Shown here: positions 6,486 through 16,500 of the stretch, piece by piece | Layout of the letters: the number at the start of each line of letters is the position of its first letter | Numbering within the stretch: position 1 is the stretch's first letter | Assembly (NCBI GenBank): GCA_017936245.1 | Contig: JAGBFY010000025.1 | Span: forward strand, 1 to 18,506 | Source: Kiritimatiellia bacterium | Lineage (GTDB): Bacteria; Verrucomicrobiota; Kiritimatiellia; RFP12; UBA1067 | DNA length: 18,506 nucleotides | Direction of reading: 5' to 3' | Program-made: the position numbers and the translations under genes | The notes under the pieces: generated by a model | What the model was told of the DNA's origin: nothing | The model's input: the letters and a program-made list of their open reading frames with translations, nothing else | The model's database searches: none

Positions 6486-6492
6486 ATGGACT

Positions 6493-8784
6493 ATGAAGGC
6501 AAAGAGAAAGAACAGAAAAAAGAGGCAGCTGAAGGTCAAGACGGTTGATAGACCTACAAAGAAAGCCAAGGGCAGCGTTCCGAGGAAAAACGGTAAGACG
6601 AAATCCGGCAAGAGACAGAATGTAAAGGTGAAGTCTCCCGAAGACCGTCTTTACTGGAAGCTGTCCGGGGTCGGGATGATTGCGCTCTCGGTCTTTTTGG
6701 CATTGGCTTTGGCTACCTTTGATTGGGAATGCGTTTCGTCGCTTACTGAGAATGTGAAGCCGCAGACAAACCTGATAGGATCAATCGGCAACTGGCTTGC
6801 ATATTGCGGGTATGTGTCGTTTGGCCTTGCCGTATGGTGCTTCCCTTTCGCGTTGCTGGTTGGTGGACTCAAGATGCTTGAGCCGATTCCCAAAGAGGTG
6901 GATGAGATACCAAACCGGAAGGTTTGGATACGCATAGCCGGTCTTGCGCTCATGATGCTGGCCGTTACCGGAATTGTCCAGCTTGCTGGAAAGTGGGGGT
7001 GGGTGCAGGACATCATGTCGTCAATTCACGTAGGGAACGACGCCGGTGGATGGGTTGGGCGGATGTTCATGACGGAGTGTCTCGAAAGAGGCATTGCGGC
7101 ATTTGGCGCTACGTTCCTTTCGTTTGGGCTTCTTCTGCTCGCAATGTGCATGGCGCTCGGGCTTTCCACTGTGCGCAGGCTTTTCGACTGGCGCATAAGC
7201 GAATGGGACTGGAGCTGGTTCGGGGAAACTGCGGATGCGGTCAATGAAGGCAAGGAGATCGTGAAGAAGGGAATTGAGAAGATCTCGCCGAAAAAAGACG
7301 AGCCGCCTGCCGTGCCTGCCGCAAAACCGCCGAAGGCGAAAGTTCCGCGAATCAAGTATCCTGTAAATGCGGAGTTGCCGCCCCTGTCGCTTCTCGATCC
7401 GCCGAGGGCGAAAGAGCATACTGGCAACAATGCCGAGGAGATGGGCGCGGAGCTGATGAAGAAACTGAAGGAGTTCGGTGTTGTCGCCACGCTATCATCG
7501 ATCGTCGAGGGGCCGACGGTGACGCAGTTCGCCGTCAAGCCAGGGCATGGCGTGAGGGTTGAGAAGTTCCTTGGGCTCTCACGCGATCTTCAGCTGGCGC
7601 TTAAGGCGAAGTCGCTCCGCGTGTTCGCGCCGATTCCCGGGCAGGAGGCTGTGGGCATACAGGTGTCGAATCCGAATCCGCAGCCTGTCCTGTTCCGTGA
7701 GATCGTGGAGTCTGATACTTGGCAGGATGTTGCGACGTGGCCGAAGGACGGCAAGCCGAAATACCCTGTTCCGATTCTTCTCGGCAAGGATGTCGCCGGC
7801 GAATCGGTGGTGGCTGACCTTACGAAGATGCCGCATCTTCTGGTGGCGGGCGCTTCCGGTAAGGGCAAGTCGGTATGTCTCAACTCCATCATAAACGGCC
7901 TTCTGATGACGCGTACGCCCGAACAGCTGCGCATGATACTGGTCGATCCGAAGAGGACGGAGTTCAGCAACTACAAGACTATGCCGCACCTTCTCGTTCC
8001 GGTAGTGGTGGACGTCCGGAAAGTGCTCGGTGCGCTCCGCTGGGCGGCGAAGGAGATGGAGCAGCGGCTCATCAAGTTCTCCAACATAGGCGCGCGCGAC
8101 ATCATGGAGTACAATGATTCAGGTGATGAAAAGGTGCCGTACATCGTAATCATCATCGATGAACTTGCGGATATCATGACTCTTTGCGGAACGGAGGTGA
8201 CCCCTGTGCTTGGACGCCTCATGGCACTTGCTCGCGCGACGGGTATCCATCTGATTCTTGCGACGCAACGTCCTGACGTGAAGACAATATCCGGCACAAT
8301 CAAGGCGAACATACCGGGACGTGTCGCGCTCGGTACTTCGAACGCGACCGATTCCCGGACGATTCTCGACGAGGCGGGCGCGGAACTTCTCTGTGCCAAA
8401 GGGGATATGCTCTACAAGTCGGAGGAAGGGCTTGTCCGCACGCAAGGCTCACTCATAACGAAAGGCGAACTGTCGCGCATAATGGAGTTCATCGTAAAGC
8501 AGTGGCCCGCGCAGTTTGACGAATCGATTGTGGATGAGATGGATTCCGAGGAGAAGAAATCAGGCGACAAGGAGCCGTCCGGCGATGATGGCGTTTCGGA
8601 TGAGGAATTCCATCGGGCGTATGACATTGTGGTGGAGGCGAACCGTGCATCAGCTTCAATGCTGCAGCAGCGCATGGGGATCGGCTATAACCACGCTTCG
8701 CGCATAATGCATCTTCTTGAAAAGCGCGGTGTGATCGGCCCGATGCGCGGCGCAGGACCGCGGGAGGTGCTGGTGGGGAAGTAG
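6493..8784 (+). CDS. ftsK: DNA translocase FtsK/SpoIIIE
   Basis: This 763-residue hexameric ATP-driven DNA pump moves chromosome ends through the closing division septum and promotes dimer resolution. A lysine/arginine-rich leader of about 50 residues comes first, then four predicted membrane segments between roughly residues 55 and 220 anchor it at the septum. A proline/alanine/lysine linker follows. The motor has Walker A at 453-460 (GASGKGKS) and Walker B with Asp556-Glu557 (VIIIDELADI); ATQRPDVKTISGTIKANIP is typical of the family. The C-terminal gamma winged-helix domain (about 702-763, including ASASMLQQRMGIGYNHASRI) reads polar KOPS-type sequences. The start at 6493 is chosen because the -10 box lies within the longer frame. 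The linker is short compared with Escherichia coli FtsK, as in many SpoIIIE-like proteins. It is a core chromosomal gene and probably marks the native backbone. Confidence 0.95.
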   Translation: MKAKRKNRKKRQLKVKTVDRPTKKAKGSVPRKNGKTKSGKRQNVKVKSPEDRLYWKLSGVGMIALSVFLALALATFDWECVSSLTENVKPQTNLIGSIGNWLAYCGYVSFGLAVWCFPFALLVGGLKMLEPIPKEVDEIPNRKVWIRIAGLALMMLAVTGIVQLAGKWGWVQDIMSSIHVGNDAGGWVGRMFMTECLERGIAAFGATFLSFGLLLLAMCMALGLSTVRRLFDWRISEWDWSWFGETADAVNEGKEIVKKGIEKISPKKDEPPAVPAAKPPKAKVPRIKYPVNAELPPLSLLDPPRAKEHTGNNAEEMGAELMKKLKEFGVVATLSSIVEGPTVTQFAVKPGHGVRVEKFLGLSRDLQLALKAKSLRVFAPIPGQEAVGIQVSNPNPQPVLFREIVESDTWQDVATWPKDGKPKYPVPILLGKDVAGESVVADLTKMPHLLVAGASGKGKSVCLNSIINGLLMTRTPEQLRMILVDPKRTEFSNYKTMPHLLVPVVVDVRKVLGALRWAAKEMEQRLIKFSNIGARDIMEYNDSGDEKVPYIVIIIDELADIMTLCGTEVTPVLGRLMALARATGIHLILATQRPDVKTISGTIKANIPGRVALGTSNATDSRTILDEAGAELLCAKGDMLYKSEEGLVRTQGSLITKGELSRIMEFIVKQWPAQFDESIVDEMDSEEKKSGDKEPSGDDGVSDEEFHRAYDIVVEANRASASMLQQRMGIGYNHASRIMHLLEKRGVIGPMRGAGPREVLVGK

Positions 8785-8874
8785 AATGCCCCACCGGTCC
8801 AGTTGCATTGGCTGCATTTCAGTACGTAATACTTTGCGCTCCGTTCACCTCAGACGGTAATTTGAAAACTGTGG

Positions 8875-8880
8875 TACAAT
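8875..8880 (+). promoter_or_regulatory. Possible -10 box of the secreted-protein gene
   Basis: TACAAT preceded by TGTGG resembles the other -10 boxes in the window. It would start transcription near 8887-8889. An ATG at 8890 gives only a 25-codon frame, so the start with a ribosome site at 8913 is preferred. Confidence 0.4.
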
Positions 8881-8912
8881 AGGCAGAGTATGAAAAATAA
8901 GGGGTTTGGTAA

Positions 8913-9377
8913 ATGGGAAAAAACACAGCGAGTTTTTTGTGGCGATCCCTGCTTGTTTCTCTGCTGACTGTGACTTGGATGACCACTACGGCCGCTGATT
9001 CTGCTGCCGTCGACTGGAATGATCCTGATATCCGCCGACAGGCTGTCATAGAAACGGCATACGCCTATTATCTGAAATCTGACTGCATTCAGTATGATTC
9101 CGCTCCGCTCGTAGCGGGGAAGAAGGGTCTGCGGATAATGCGTAAAACAATCGAGAAGCCGCCTGAGTACGCGACTGCGGATTGCACCTATCATACGGTA
9201 TGCTCGGCATTCCTTTATGAAACCTATTTCAACGCCATCGGATACAGAATCGGCGGGAGCCCGGGGCACAGCGTGACCGTGCATCTTGCATGCTATTCGA
9301 GATCCGCTCGACTTATTTCGATGCAGTCGAACCACACCCCCTTGACTTTCGGTTTCATACCGGCCTTCTCATTGTAA
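8913..9377 (+). CDS. Secreted protein fragment, probably 3'-truncated
   Basis: The 154-residue product starts with a clear signal peptide (LLVSLLTVTWMTTTAADSAA, cleavage near residue 28). The ATG at 8913 has AAGGGG eight bases upstream. The following mature part (DWNDPDIRRQAVIETAYAYY, then YATADCTYHTVCSAFLYETY) has Cys and His residues that recall cysteine-peptidase-like secreted domains, but I do not recognise a family. From about residue 127 onward the frame runs antisense through the 3' end of the DUF4838 gene (85-base overlap), and the tail CYSRSARLISMQS looks non-native. The most economical reading is a longer secreted protein that lost its 3' part when the minus-strand cluster joined here. 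It may be a pseudogene, or it may still give a short exported product. Confidence 0.6.
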   Translation: MGKNTASFLWRSLLVSLLTVTWMTTTAADSAAVDWNDPDIRRQAVIETAYAYYLKSDCIQYDSAPLVAGKKGLRIMRKTIEKPPEYATADCTYHTVCSAFLYETYFNAIGYRIGGSPGHSVTVHLACYSRSARLISMQSNHTPLTFGFIPAFSL

Positions 9378-11599
9378 CGTCCAGGGGCGAACCATACGCG
9401 GTCACCTGGTTTTGGGCGCCAAGGAGGCATGTCAAACCAAACATAGCCGTCATCGCCGATCTGCGACAGATTCAAGGTCATGGTGTCGACGGAGGGACTG
9501 CGTCCACGGTAGTCATATACGCCGGCCCATACGGCCTCGCCATCACCCTTTCTTCCGTGTTCCCGTTCTACGCGAAGACGGATTCTGACGCGGTACTCGA
9601 CCCCGGGGTCGAATATTATTCCGTCAAGATTCATTTCGCTCCAGCCGAAGGAATCTCCCTTCCGGAAAAAAGCCTTCCCGCCGGAGGCGTTTGCGTCATT
9701 CGCAATTCCGCCCCTGTTCGGTCTTACGGGCGCAAACCTGTTTTCCTCGAAACGAACCCTGTCGCTATAGGATGACGGCATCTCGCTGTCTATGAAATCT
9801 TGCAGTTCCTTGCGTACCGCATCGTGTTTTTCCCAATGTTCCCCGATACGGGTCGCATTCCTGATCCGTCTCGCATCCGTGCGTTTGAGGACATCCTTTG
9901 CCACCTCCTTCATGGCGATAATTTTTTCTGAGTTGAGGTATTCGGGATTGCGGGCCATGAGAATGCCGGATCGCGTCCGCGCATACAACAGCGACCTCGT
10001 GTAGTCATTGCCGAACGCCCCCCAGAGCACGTTTTCGAGGCGAACAGGATCATTCTCGACGAGTGCAGCCGCCTCCTTCCAGAGTTTCGCCAATTGTTCG
10101 TAGAACCTTTCGTCTGTTCCAGGGAGGACGATGTCGGTGTTCCAGCGGAGAGGATTGATCCTCTCGTCTCTCGGGACGGCATAGGTTTCATCGAATATGC
10201 GTCTCACCACCGATGCGGCCCGGCCGTAGTACGCCGCAAAGAATTTGTCGAGCAGGGGTTCGAGAGGCAAATCCGGATTCCACTCAAGTTCTGATATGAG
10301 GTACGATTTCAATGCGGCGAAGTCTGCGTGCGGCCCGTGTCCGCATCCCTGCTCGAACATGTGGGTCACGCCTGAATCCCGGTAGAACCTGAGATTACCC
10401 GCTATTGCGTAGACATTGGGGAACGCCGTCGGATAGTTGTTGAACGCCGTCGTGTAGTCCCACACATAGAGATGTTTTGCGATATCGCGCCAGCCGCGGA
10501 TGTCGGAGATGAAGGATATGTTTTCCCGGTTGCGGTTGCCGACTATCGGATACCTGAAATCGCACTCTATCGAACACAGACATATCATCACGTTGTCGCG
10601 GGGGCGGGTCTTCCTGGGCGGTTTCCGGCTGTATTCATAGGCAAGGGTCTCGACAATTTTATCCGGAAACTCGCGCTCTACGGCCTCAGCGACAGCGTTC
10701 ACGAACCTGAGAACCGTCCCCGCGCACGAGCCCTCCTCCTTGTCTATCGCCGCGCAATCTGGACACTGGCAATGCTTCCAGTTGTCATTCTGCGAAACAC
10801 CGTATATCTCAAAACCGGGATTGGCGCGTATCTCCGCCAGAACATTCGATGTCACGATCCGCAGTACGTCGGGATTGGTAAGACACAGCTGCTGGTCGAG
10901 CTGGATGTCTCCGGTATTGCACCGCCGTCCGTTGTGGAGAGCGTAGTATTCTGGATGCGACTTCCCGTATATTGCGCTCGGACAGAGTTTTGCGAATGTG
11001 TGGCACAGGCTCAGATTGCGTGAAATCGTGCAGGCCGGCGGGACAACGTTCTGCATCCGCAGCACGCCCTGCCCATTCATGCGCCTTCTCAAGGCGAACT
11101 CCGGATTGTTGCGGAGTTCCCACCAGGAAGTCTCCCGGACAAGGAACGCCGGACTGCAGCGGAAATCGGTATCCTCGGGAATCGCGAACCTGTCGATTTT
11201 CGGTATCGTCTGCACATTCGGCGCGTACCACTCGCACCCTCCGAATCGCCGGAGGATTTCGTACACCCCGTAAAGCACTCCCCGCGCATTGCCTGAAACA
11301 TGCACGCCGCGCGCATCAACCGCGATGCGGAAGGAATCGTCCTTGCCCGTGGACGATTCCTCCAGCCATATGCCGGTGCCATCGGTGGAGTTCGTGCCGC
11401 AACCTATATCCGCGCCCGTCTGCTCCTTCAGGAATCGGGAAAGCTCCTTTGCCGCATAGGCAACGGTCGGCGATGCGTCTTCAGAAAGCACTATCCTGCA
11501 CGAAGAACGTCCACCTTCGGCAATGATGCAATCTTTTGCGACAGCTGCCGCTGCGACTGCTGTGGCCGCCGCCGCAGAGAATACCACTCTCTTAATCAT
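9293..11599 (-). CDS. Secreted DUF4838 domain-containing protein
   Basis: This 768-residue protein begins with an alanine-rich signal peptide (cleavage near residue 21). An alpha-glucuronidase/GH20-like N-terminal domain follows (VAYAAKELSRFLKEQTGADI, then GNARGVLYGVYEILRRFGG and EWYAP). The central DUF4838 region has its hallmark YGVSQND (about 266-272) and CQCPDC (277-282), followed by a TIM-barrel-like stretch. About 160 C-terminal residues (FDPGVEYRVRIRLRV, VWAGVYDYRGRS) look like a carbohydrate-binding beta sandwich. DUF4838 proteins are common in polysaccharide-degrading gut PVC and Bacteroidota genomes and are presumed to act on glycans; activity and substrate are not established from sequence. 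The ATG at 11599 has GGGAGAGAGGA upstream and overlaps the preceding gene by eight bases, so translation is probably coupled. The longer frame back to 11722 lies inside that gene and is rejected. Confidence 0.9.
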   Translation of the reverse strand: MIKRVVFSAAAATAVAAAAVAKDCIIAEGGRSSCRIVLSEDASPTVAYAAKELSRFLKEQTGADIGCGTNSTDGTGIWLEESSTGKDDSFRIAVDARGVHVSGNARGVLYGVYEILRRFGGCEWYAPNVQTIPKIDRFAIPEDTDFRCSPAFLVRETSWWELRNNPEFALRRRMNGQGVLRMQNVVPPACTISRNLSLCHTFAKLCPSAIYGKSHPEYYALHNGRRCNTGDIQLDQQLCLTNPDVLRIVTSNVLAEIRANPGFEIYGVSQNDNWKHCQCPDCAAIDKEEGSCAGTVLRFVNAVAEAVEREFPDKIVETLAYEYSRKPPRKTRPRDNVMICLCSIECDFRYPIVGNRNRENISFISDIRGWRDIAKHLYVWDYTTAFNNYPTAFPNVYAIAGNLRFYRDSGVTHMFEQGCGHGPHADFAALKSYLISELEWNPDLPLEPLLDKFFAAYYGRAASVVRRIFDETYAVPRDERINPLRWNTDIVLPGTDERFYEQLAKLWKEAAALVENDPVRLENVLWGAFGNDYTRSLLYARTRSGILMARNPEYLNSEKIIAMKEVAKDVLKRTDARRIRNATRIGEHWEKHDAVRKELQDFIDSEMPSSYSDRVRFEENRFAPVRPNRGGIANDANASGGKAFFRKGDSFGWSEMNLDGIIFDPGVEYRVRIRLRVEREHGRKGDGEAVWAGVYDYRGRSPSVDTMTLNLSQIGDDGYVWFDMPPWRPKPGDRVWFAPGRYNEKAGMKPKVKGVWFDCIEISRADLE

Positions 11600-13541
11600 A
11601 TTCCTCTCTCCCTTGGATTTTCTGCACGGCACACATGCCGGCATCGACTGTGGAATCAATCCGCCATGAGACCTTGCCGTCACGGTCGATGGCAAATGCG
11701 GCAAGCGCCGGCGAGCCTGCAAGCGAGGTGCGCTTCACGCCAACCACCAATTCACCGTTCGCGAGTCGCTGAAGCGATGAGAACATCCCGTCCCCAGCGC
11801 CATCGATCTCTCCGGCGGAAACAATGCGGCGGAAACCTCCGTCAGGCGCATATGCGCGTACCTCGTCCGCCACGGCGACGAGCGTAGTCCCATCCGCGAG
11901 CCGCAAGGCGTCGGATACACGCTTTCCGTCCGCATTCCATTCGGCGATCTTCACGCCGGTCGAATCGTATTCCGCTACGGAATCGTCGAATACCGTCAGA
12001 TACGAATTCCTGCGGGTTTTACGGACTCCGCACGGCTCCTTCTCCGTCTTGATCCACACAAACGGAACGAATGTCTCCGGATCGAGCTCCACGACCATGC
12101 GGCTTGCTCCCGCCGCCACGACAACAGCTCCGTTCGCGGCGAAATCGAATCCCTGCAAATCACAGGCGTCGGTAGGCCCTCTGTACAGAAACTCGGGCTC
12201 CGTCCGCTCCTTCCCCATGGAGAAGCCCGTGCGCCTCAAGGAACCGTCGGTCCAGTATATGTCGTTGCCGCGGATGCGCACGCATGTCAAAGCCGCGATG
12301 CCTTCGCGTTTCCACGCAACACGTCCGCTTGGCTCAACTATGACGATCCTGTCCTTGCCGCAGGCGAGTATCTGTCTGCCCGTCGTGCCCGTAAAAGGCA
12401 TCCATTCATCGCCTCCTATGAGAAGCGGCACGTGCTTCCTGCCGGAGCCGTCTAGACTGCGCCGTATCGCTGCGGCGCGGGCGGCCGGTACGGAAAGGTC
12501 CGGTATTACGACCGCTCCATTCCGTTCCTCGGTCTCGGGTGGAGGCTCCACCTCATGGAATGCCGCCGCTTTCCGTTCCGCGTCGGCATGCTCCGCGAAC
12601 CAGGCGCGCGCATACTCCGCAGGGGGAAGGTTTTTGTTCAGGAGATTCGAACAGTGAAACACAAATCCTTCTATCTCGCCGCGCTGCCACAATCCGAACC
12701 CCACCTTCAGCTGATGCTTCATGAAGTCAAGGTCGAGCCGACGGCGCCCTCCGTAATCCCACATGTATATGCCAAGGAACGTCGGTTTTCCGGGAGCAAG
12801 CGAACGGTAGAATCGGAAGCGCTTCTCCAGTCCTGAAATGTCCTTGCCGCACCATGTCCAGTACTGTATGGTATTCACTGCATCGAAGACCGGGCGCATC
12901 TCCTTCCGCAGCATATAGTCGTAGACGACAAGCTGAAGGGCAAGATTGCGGTCCTGTCTCGCCTTCACCCTCCGCGAGAGCCTCATCAGCTCGAAATATG
13001 GGAGTCCGGCCCGGGCGACGGTGGTCTGGCGGCCGTCAATCACGACGCGTTCATCAGGACCGCCGCGCGAAGCGGAGCGGAAATAATCGTCGAGATCGAA
13101 CGCCACAAGATTCGGCATCTTGTCCAACAGGGAGAAGTTGTGCTCGAGAAGTTTCGGATACCTCTCGTTCTTCGCGCCTGTAATCGCCCACGACACGCGC
13201 TTCAGTCCGCGATACTGCCGTATGTATTCGTCGTCGGTCAGACCCCACCGGCATACGCTGACGTTCTGCAACCCGAACCCGAGTGCGGCGTCCGCAACCG
13301 TGATTGGAGCGCTCATGGGCACATTGTAGTGGTTCATCGGATTGTTGCCGAGTCCGTCATGGTCGCCGCTGTCGTGACCGTACAGCCACGAGCCGTCGCG
13401 AAGCGTGACGAAAGGTCCGCCGATTCCGGCTTTTGCCTTGGGGAGAATTGAGCATCCCGCGGCGGCAAGGGAGGTGACAGCCGTCACATCCATCAGAAAA
13501 TCGCGCCTTGAAAGACCTTTTAACGTATGATTATCCGACAT
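11592..13541 (-). CDS. Tat-exported protein with TIM-barrel-like and propeller-like halves
   Basis: This 649-residue protein starts with a twin-arginine signal (SRRDFLM at 11-17) and a lipobox-like LAAAGC ending at Cys30. It is probably exported folded and may be lipid-anchored. Residues about 45-340 contain short strand motifs (LVAFDLDDYF, NTIQYWTWCGKD, FLGIYMWDYGG) like a glycosidase-type TIM barrel; the acidic AFDLDDYF is a candidate active-site loop. Residues about 375-640 form repeated strand segments (DRIVIVEPSGRVAWKREG, NGAVVVAAGASRMVVELDP, DGTTLVAVADEVRAYAPDGG) typical of a PQQ-like beta propeller. I recognise no named family for the first half. The ATG at 13541 has AAAGGA eight bases upstream and overlaps the preceding gene by 22 bases; its own stop overlaps the DUF4838 start. 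Its role in glycan recognition or cleavage is inferred from context. Confidence 0.85.
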   Translation of the reverse strand: MSDNHTLKGLSRRDFLMDVTAVTSLAAAGCSILPKAKAGIGGPFVTLRDGSWLYGHDSGDHDGLGNNPMNHYNVPMSAPITVADAALGFGLQNVSVCRWGLTDDEYIRQYRGLKRVSWAITGAKNERYPKLLEHNFSLLDKMPNLVAFDLDDYFRSASRGGPDERVVIDGRQTTVARAGLPYFELMRLSRRVKARQDRNLALQLVVYDYMLRKEMRPVFDAVNTIQYWTWCGKDISGLEKRFRFYRSLAPGKPTFLGIYMWDYGGRRRLDLDFMKHQLKVGFGLWQRGEIEGFVFHCSNLLNKNLPPAEYARAWFAEHADAERKAAAFHEVEPPPETEERNGAVVIPDLSVPAARAAAIRRSLDGSGRKHVPLLIGGDEWMPFTGTTGRQILACGKDRIVIVEPSGRVAWKREGIAALTCVRIRGNDIYWTDGSLRRTGFSMGKERTEPEFLYRGPTDACDLQGFDFAANGAVVVAAGASRMVVELDPETFVPFVWIKTEKEPCGVRKTRRNSYLTVFDDSVAEYDSTGVKIAEWNADGKRVSDALRLADGTTLVAVADEVRAYAPDGGFRRIVSAGEIDGAGDGMFSSLQRLANGELVVGVKRTSLAGSPALAAFAIDRDGKVSWRIDSTVDAGMCAVQKIQGREEYD

Positions 13542-16500
13542 GAACCGATTCCTTTCACTTTAAGAAGTCCCTGGCCTTCCAGATATCCGGAAAATCTCTT
13601 GTCTCCGGAGCTGTCCACCCCGCCGAAGAGACCGCCCACCCCGACAGGTTTTCCGTCGATGTAGAGATGGCGGACTCTCTGCACCACACCTGCTGCTATG
13701 CGCACCTTGCCATTGCCGGATATGTGCATCTCGCAGCTGGGCGAAAATGTTTCCGATGAGGAAATCTCAAGCACGCCCGTGCCGTTCACCGTTATATTGG
13801 TGGAGTTGGCCCAGGTAGCGCCGTCCGTGAAGGCCAACGTACCTTCACCTACGCCAACGGCCCCCGACGAAGTCTGGGAAAGTGGGAACGTCAACCTTCC
13901 CGCTCCCAGCTTGAACAGCCCTGCCGCGCCCAGGAAGTACACGCCGCCGTTGGTGATGTCGTCGGTCTGCGTGACCTCGAGAACGGCTGGAACGGAACTC
14001 GTGACGGCTCCGCCGGACATTGTCATGAAAGAGCCCACACGCTGATCACCGCCGCTTATGTTGATCCTGCTGCCGGAATTGGAAAATTTGATCTTTGTCA
14101 CATCCGACGCAAGCGCAAACGGCACGTCGGCAAAAAGCTCATTGACGCCGGACGCAGGGAATTCCACGCCTCCGACGTGGTTGGAAGCGACATCAAGATG
14201 CAGCCGAGCGCCAGCCGACATATACAGATAATTGAACGACACCGGCGTTTTGCGGAATATCCATTTCGCCCGTCCGTCACCGCCGAAACACGTCCAACCG
14301 CCAAATGAACCGCCGCCGAGGCATATCACTTCGGAATACTTGTCGAAGAAGAAACGGAGCGTACCGTCAGCCACCAACGGTCTTGTAAATACGTTCGTCG
14401 TGTAGGCTTCGCTCCTGAACGCATATTGCATGTCGCTATTCTTCAACACTACGGGACGCTCCACATGGCAGACCCCTGTCGTGCAGGCAAGGCGAAACAC
14501 TCCCTGGGCCGGGCTCGATCCCTTGATGGAATTGATTGTCAGGGGATGGTCCGACGCAAGCCCCAATGCATTTGTAGCGGCCGTTACCATTATCTCGCCG
14601 GCTTTGGACGAGCCGTCGCCGACGGTAATAGGTCCGGTGAACTCACTCGGCGAATCAAGGATCAGTCTGCCTTCTCCGTCCTTCACAAGCTCGGCACTGC
14701 CGCCGATATCGGATATCCCGCCGCCTATCTCCAGAACCGAACCGGCCCCTACCGTCCACTTTTGGGAGCCAAGGCAACGGACATGCGCGTCAATCCTGTT
14801 TGTCCGCTGCGCGTCCGCGGTAATTCCAAGCGAACGGACGGTAAGCATGCCCGGTCCGGCGATATCGAAGCGACCTGCTGCGCCGGCGAAACGGATTCCC
14901 TTGAAATCGGCATTGTCGTCGATTGTGATCCTCTCGCCGTCATCGGCGAACTTGGGATAGAGCGAACCGACAGCGAGCGGAGGAACCCCGGCATTCTCCC
15001 ATGACCAGTTGCCGGCATCCGTTGGATTCTCGGGATTTGCGCCGTCAGCCGTCCAGACGGCTTCGACAGTGTCCAGTGCGATATCAGATGAGACCGTGAT
15101 GACGCCCCCTTTCAACTGCGGAAGATGGTTCGGCGCCGAAGGATCGCTGGAATACGTTCCATGTCCGTAAGGAACGCCTCCCACAGCGAGGGTGGCGACA
15201 GCGAGGGTCATCGTCGATGGCACGGCTATTTCCGCCGAGGAATCGATATCGAGCGATGCAGAAGCTTTCGGGAACGGATTCGCCGTCCCGTCGTCCACGA
15301 TGAAACTGCCGCCCGCGCCGATGGATATGCGGGACACCCCGGCAAGCGCCCCGGCGGTCGTTGCACCGCAGACGAACGACGCCCCTGCTGCTATATCTAT
15401 ATGGGAAACCTGTGCAAAGCCGGCAGGACCAGTGATGCGGAATGCACCGTTCGACACCGCTATTCCGCCAGACATCGTATGATCCTTTATGCCGTGTACC
15501 GTCTGCGTGACAGCCATCTCCGGATTCCACACGATTGAGAGCGGACCCTTGATTGCACAGTTGGCGAGATAGTCCTGGGTTGCGCCTTGCAATGTCAATG
15601 TGGCAGATGAAGAGGAAGTGTTTCGAAGGTAACTGTCTCCCGTCAGGGCATAATCATCCTGCGTGGTGGAAAGGGCAACGGCTTTCTGGCTGAACCCGTT
15701 CAGATCGACATTGCCGACGCGCTCATCGCTCGACAGCTGTTCGCTCCTGTAGCCATCCCATAGCACTGTGGCGTTGCCGTCAAGCACATTCTCCGCAAGG
15801 CACTTGAACTGTACCGAATATCCGATGCTGGCCGAACCATAGGAGCCGCCCGGTTTCGTGAGCCACAAATATCCGTTTGCGCCTCCGATCCACGCACCGC
15901 CACGGATGCCTTTTACATTCAAGATTCCGTCTATTTCCAGATGCCGGGTCAAACCGTAGATATTTGGCAACAACTCAATGCTGGGAAAATCTATGTCACC
16001 GTGTATGACGACGTTCGGTGAAGATTTTGCGGTGACGAAGAAGAGCCTCGGCATGTTTGCCGTTATTCCATTCTCCATGAACGTACCATATATCTCCGCA
16101 GACTCGGAGAAATATACACTCATCCCCGTCGACTCGAAATTTTCGATTACATATGAATATCTGCGCCAGTCCCCTGCGGCGCAGAAGCCGAGCCACCCGG
16201 TGCCGCCTACCGAAACCCTGCTGTTCGCGGCGCCGAACGCCGCGGTATTCCAACCCTCCAGCGCAACATTCGTCCCTGATATGCCTCCGGAAAATGTGTT
16301 TGCCGCGTTCAGCCTGACTGCACTTCTCCATGTGGCCGAGCCGCCAATGAGTTTGTCTATGCCTTCTCTGATATTGGCGCCCGTCACGGAAATGCTGCCG
16401 GAACCGGATATCACTCCGGAGAAATCATTCGTGACACCCGACTGCAGTTGAATGTTGAGGACGCCTTCGGAGAGGGAAATGGCCGAGGTGATATTTGCCG

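Noticed and set aside
6451..6492. Longer FtsK start at 6451
   Set aside because: The TATAAT box lies inside this extension, and the added residues do not look like FtsK sequence.
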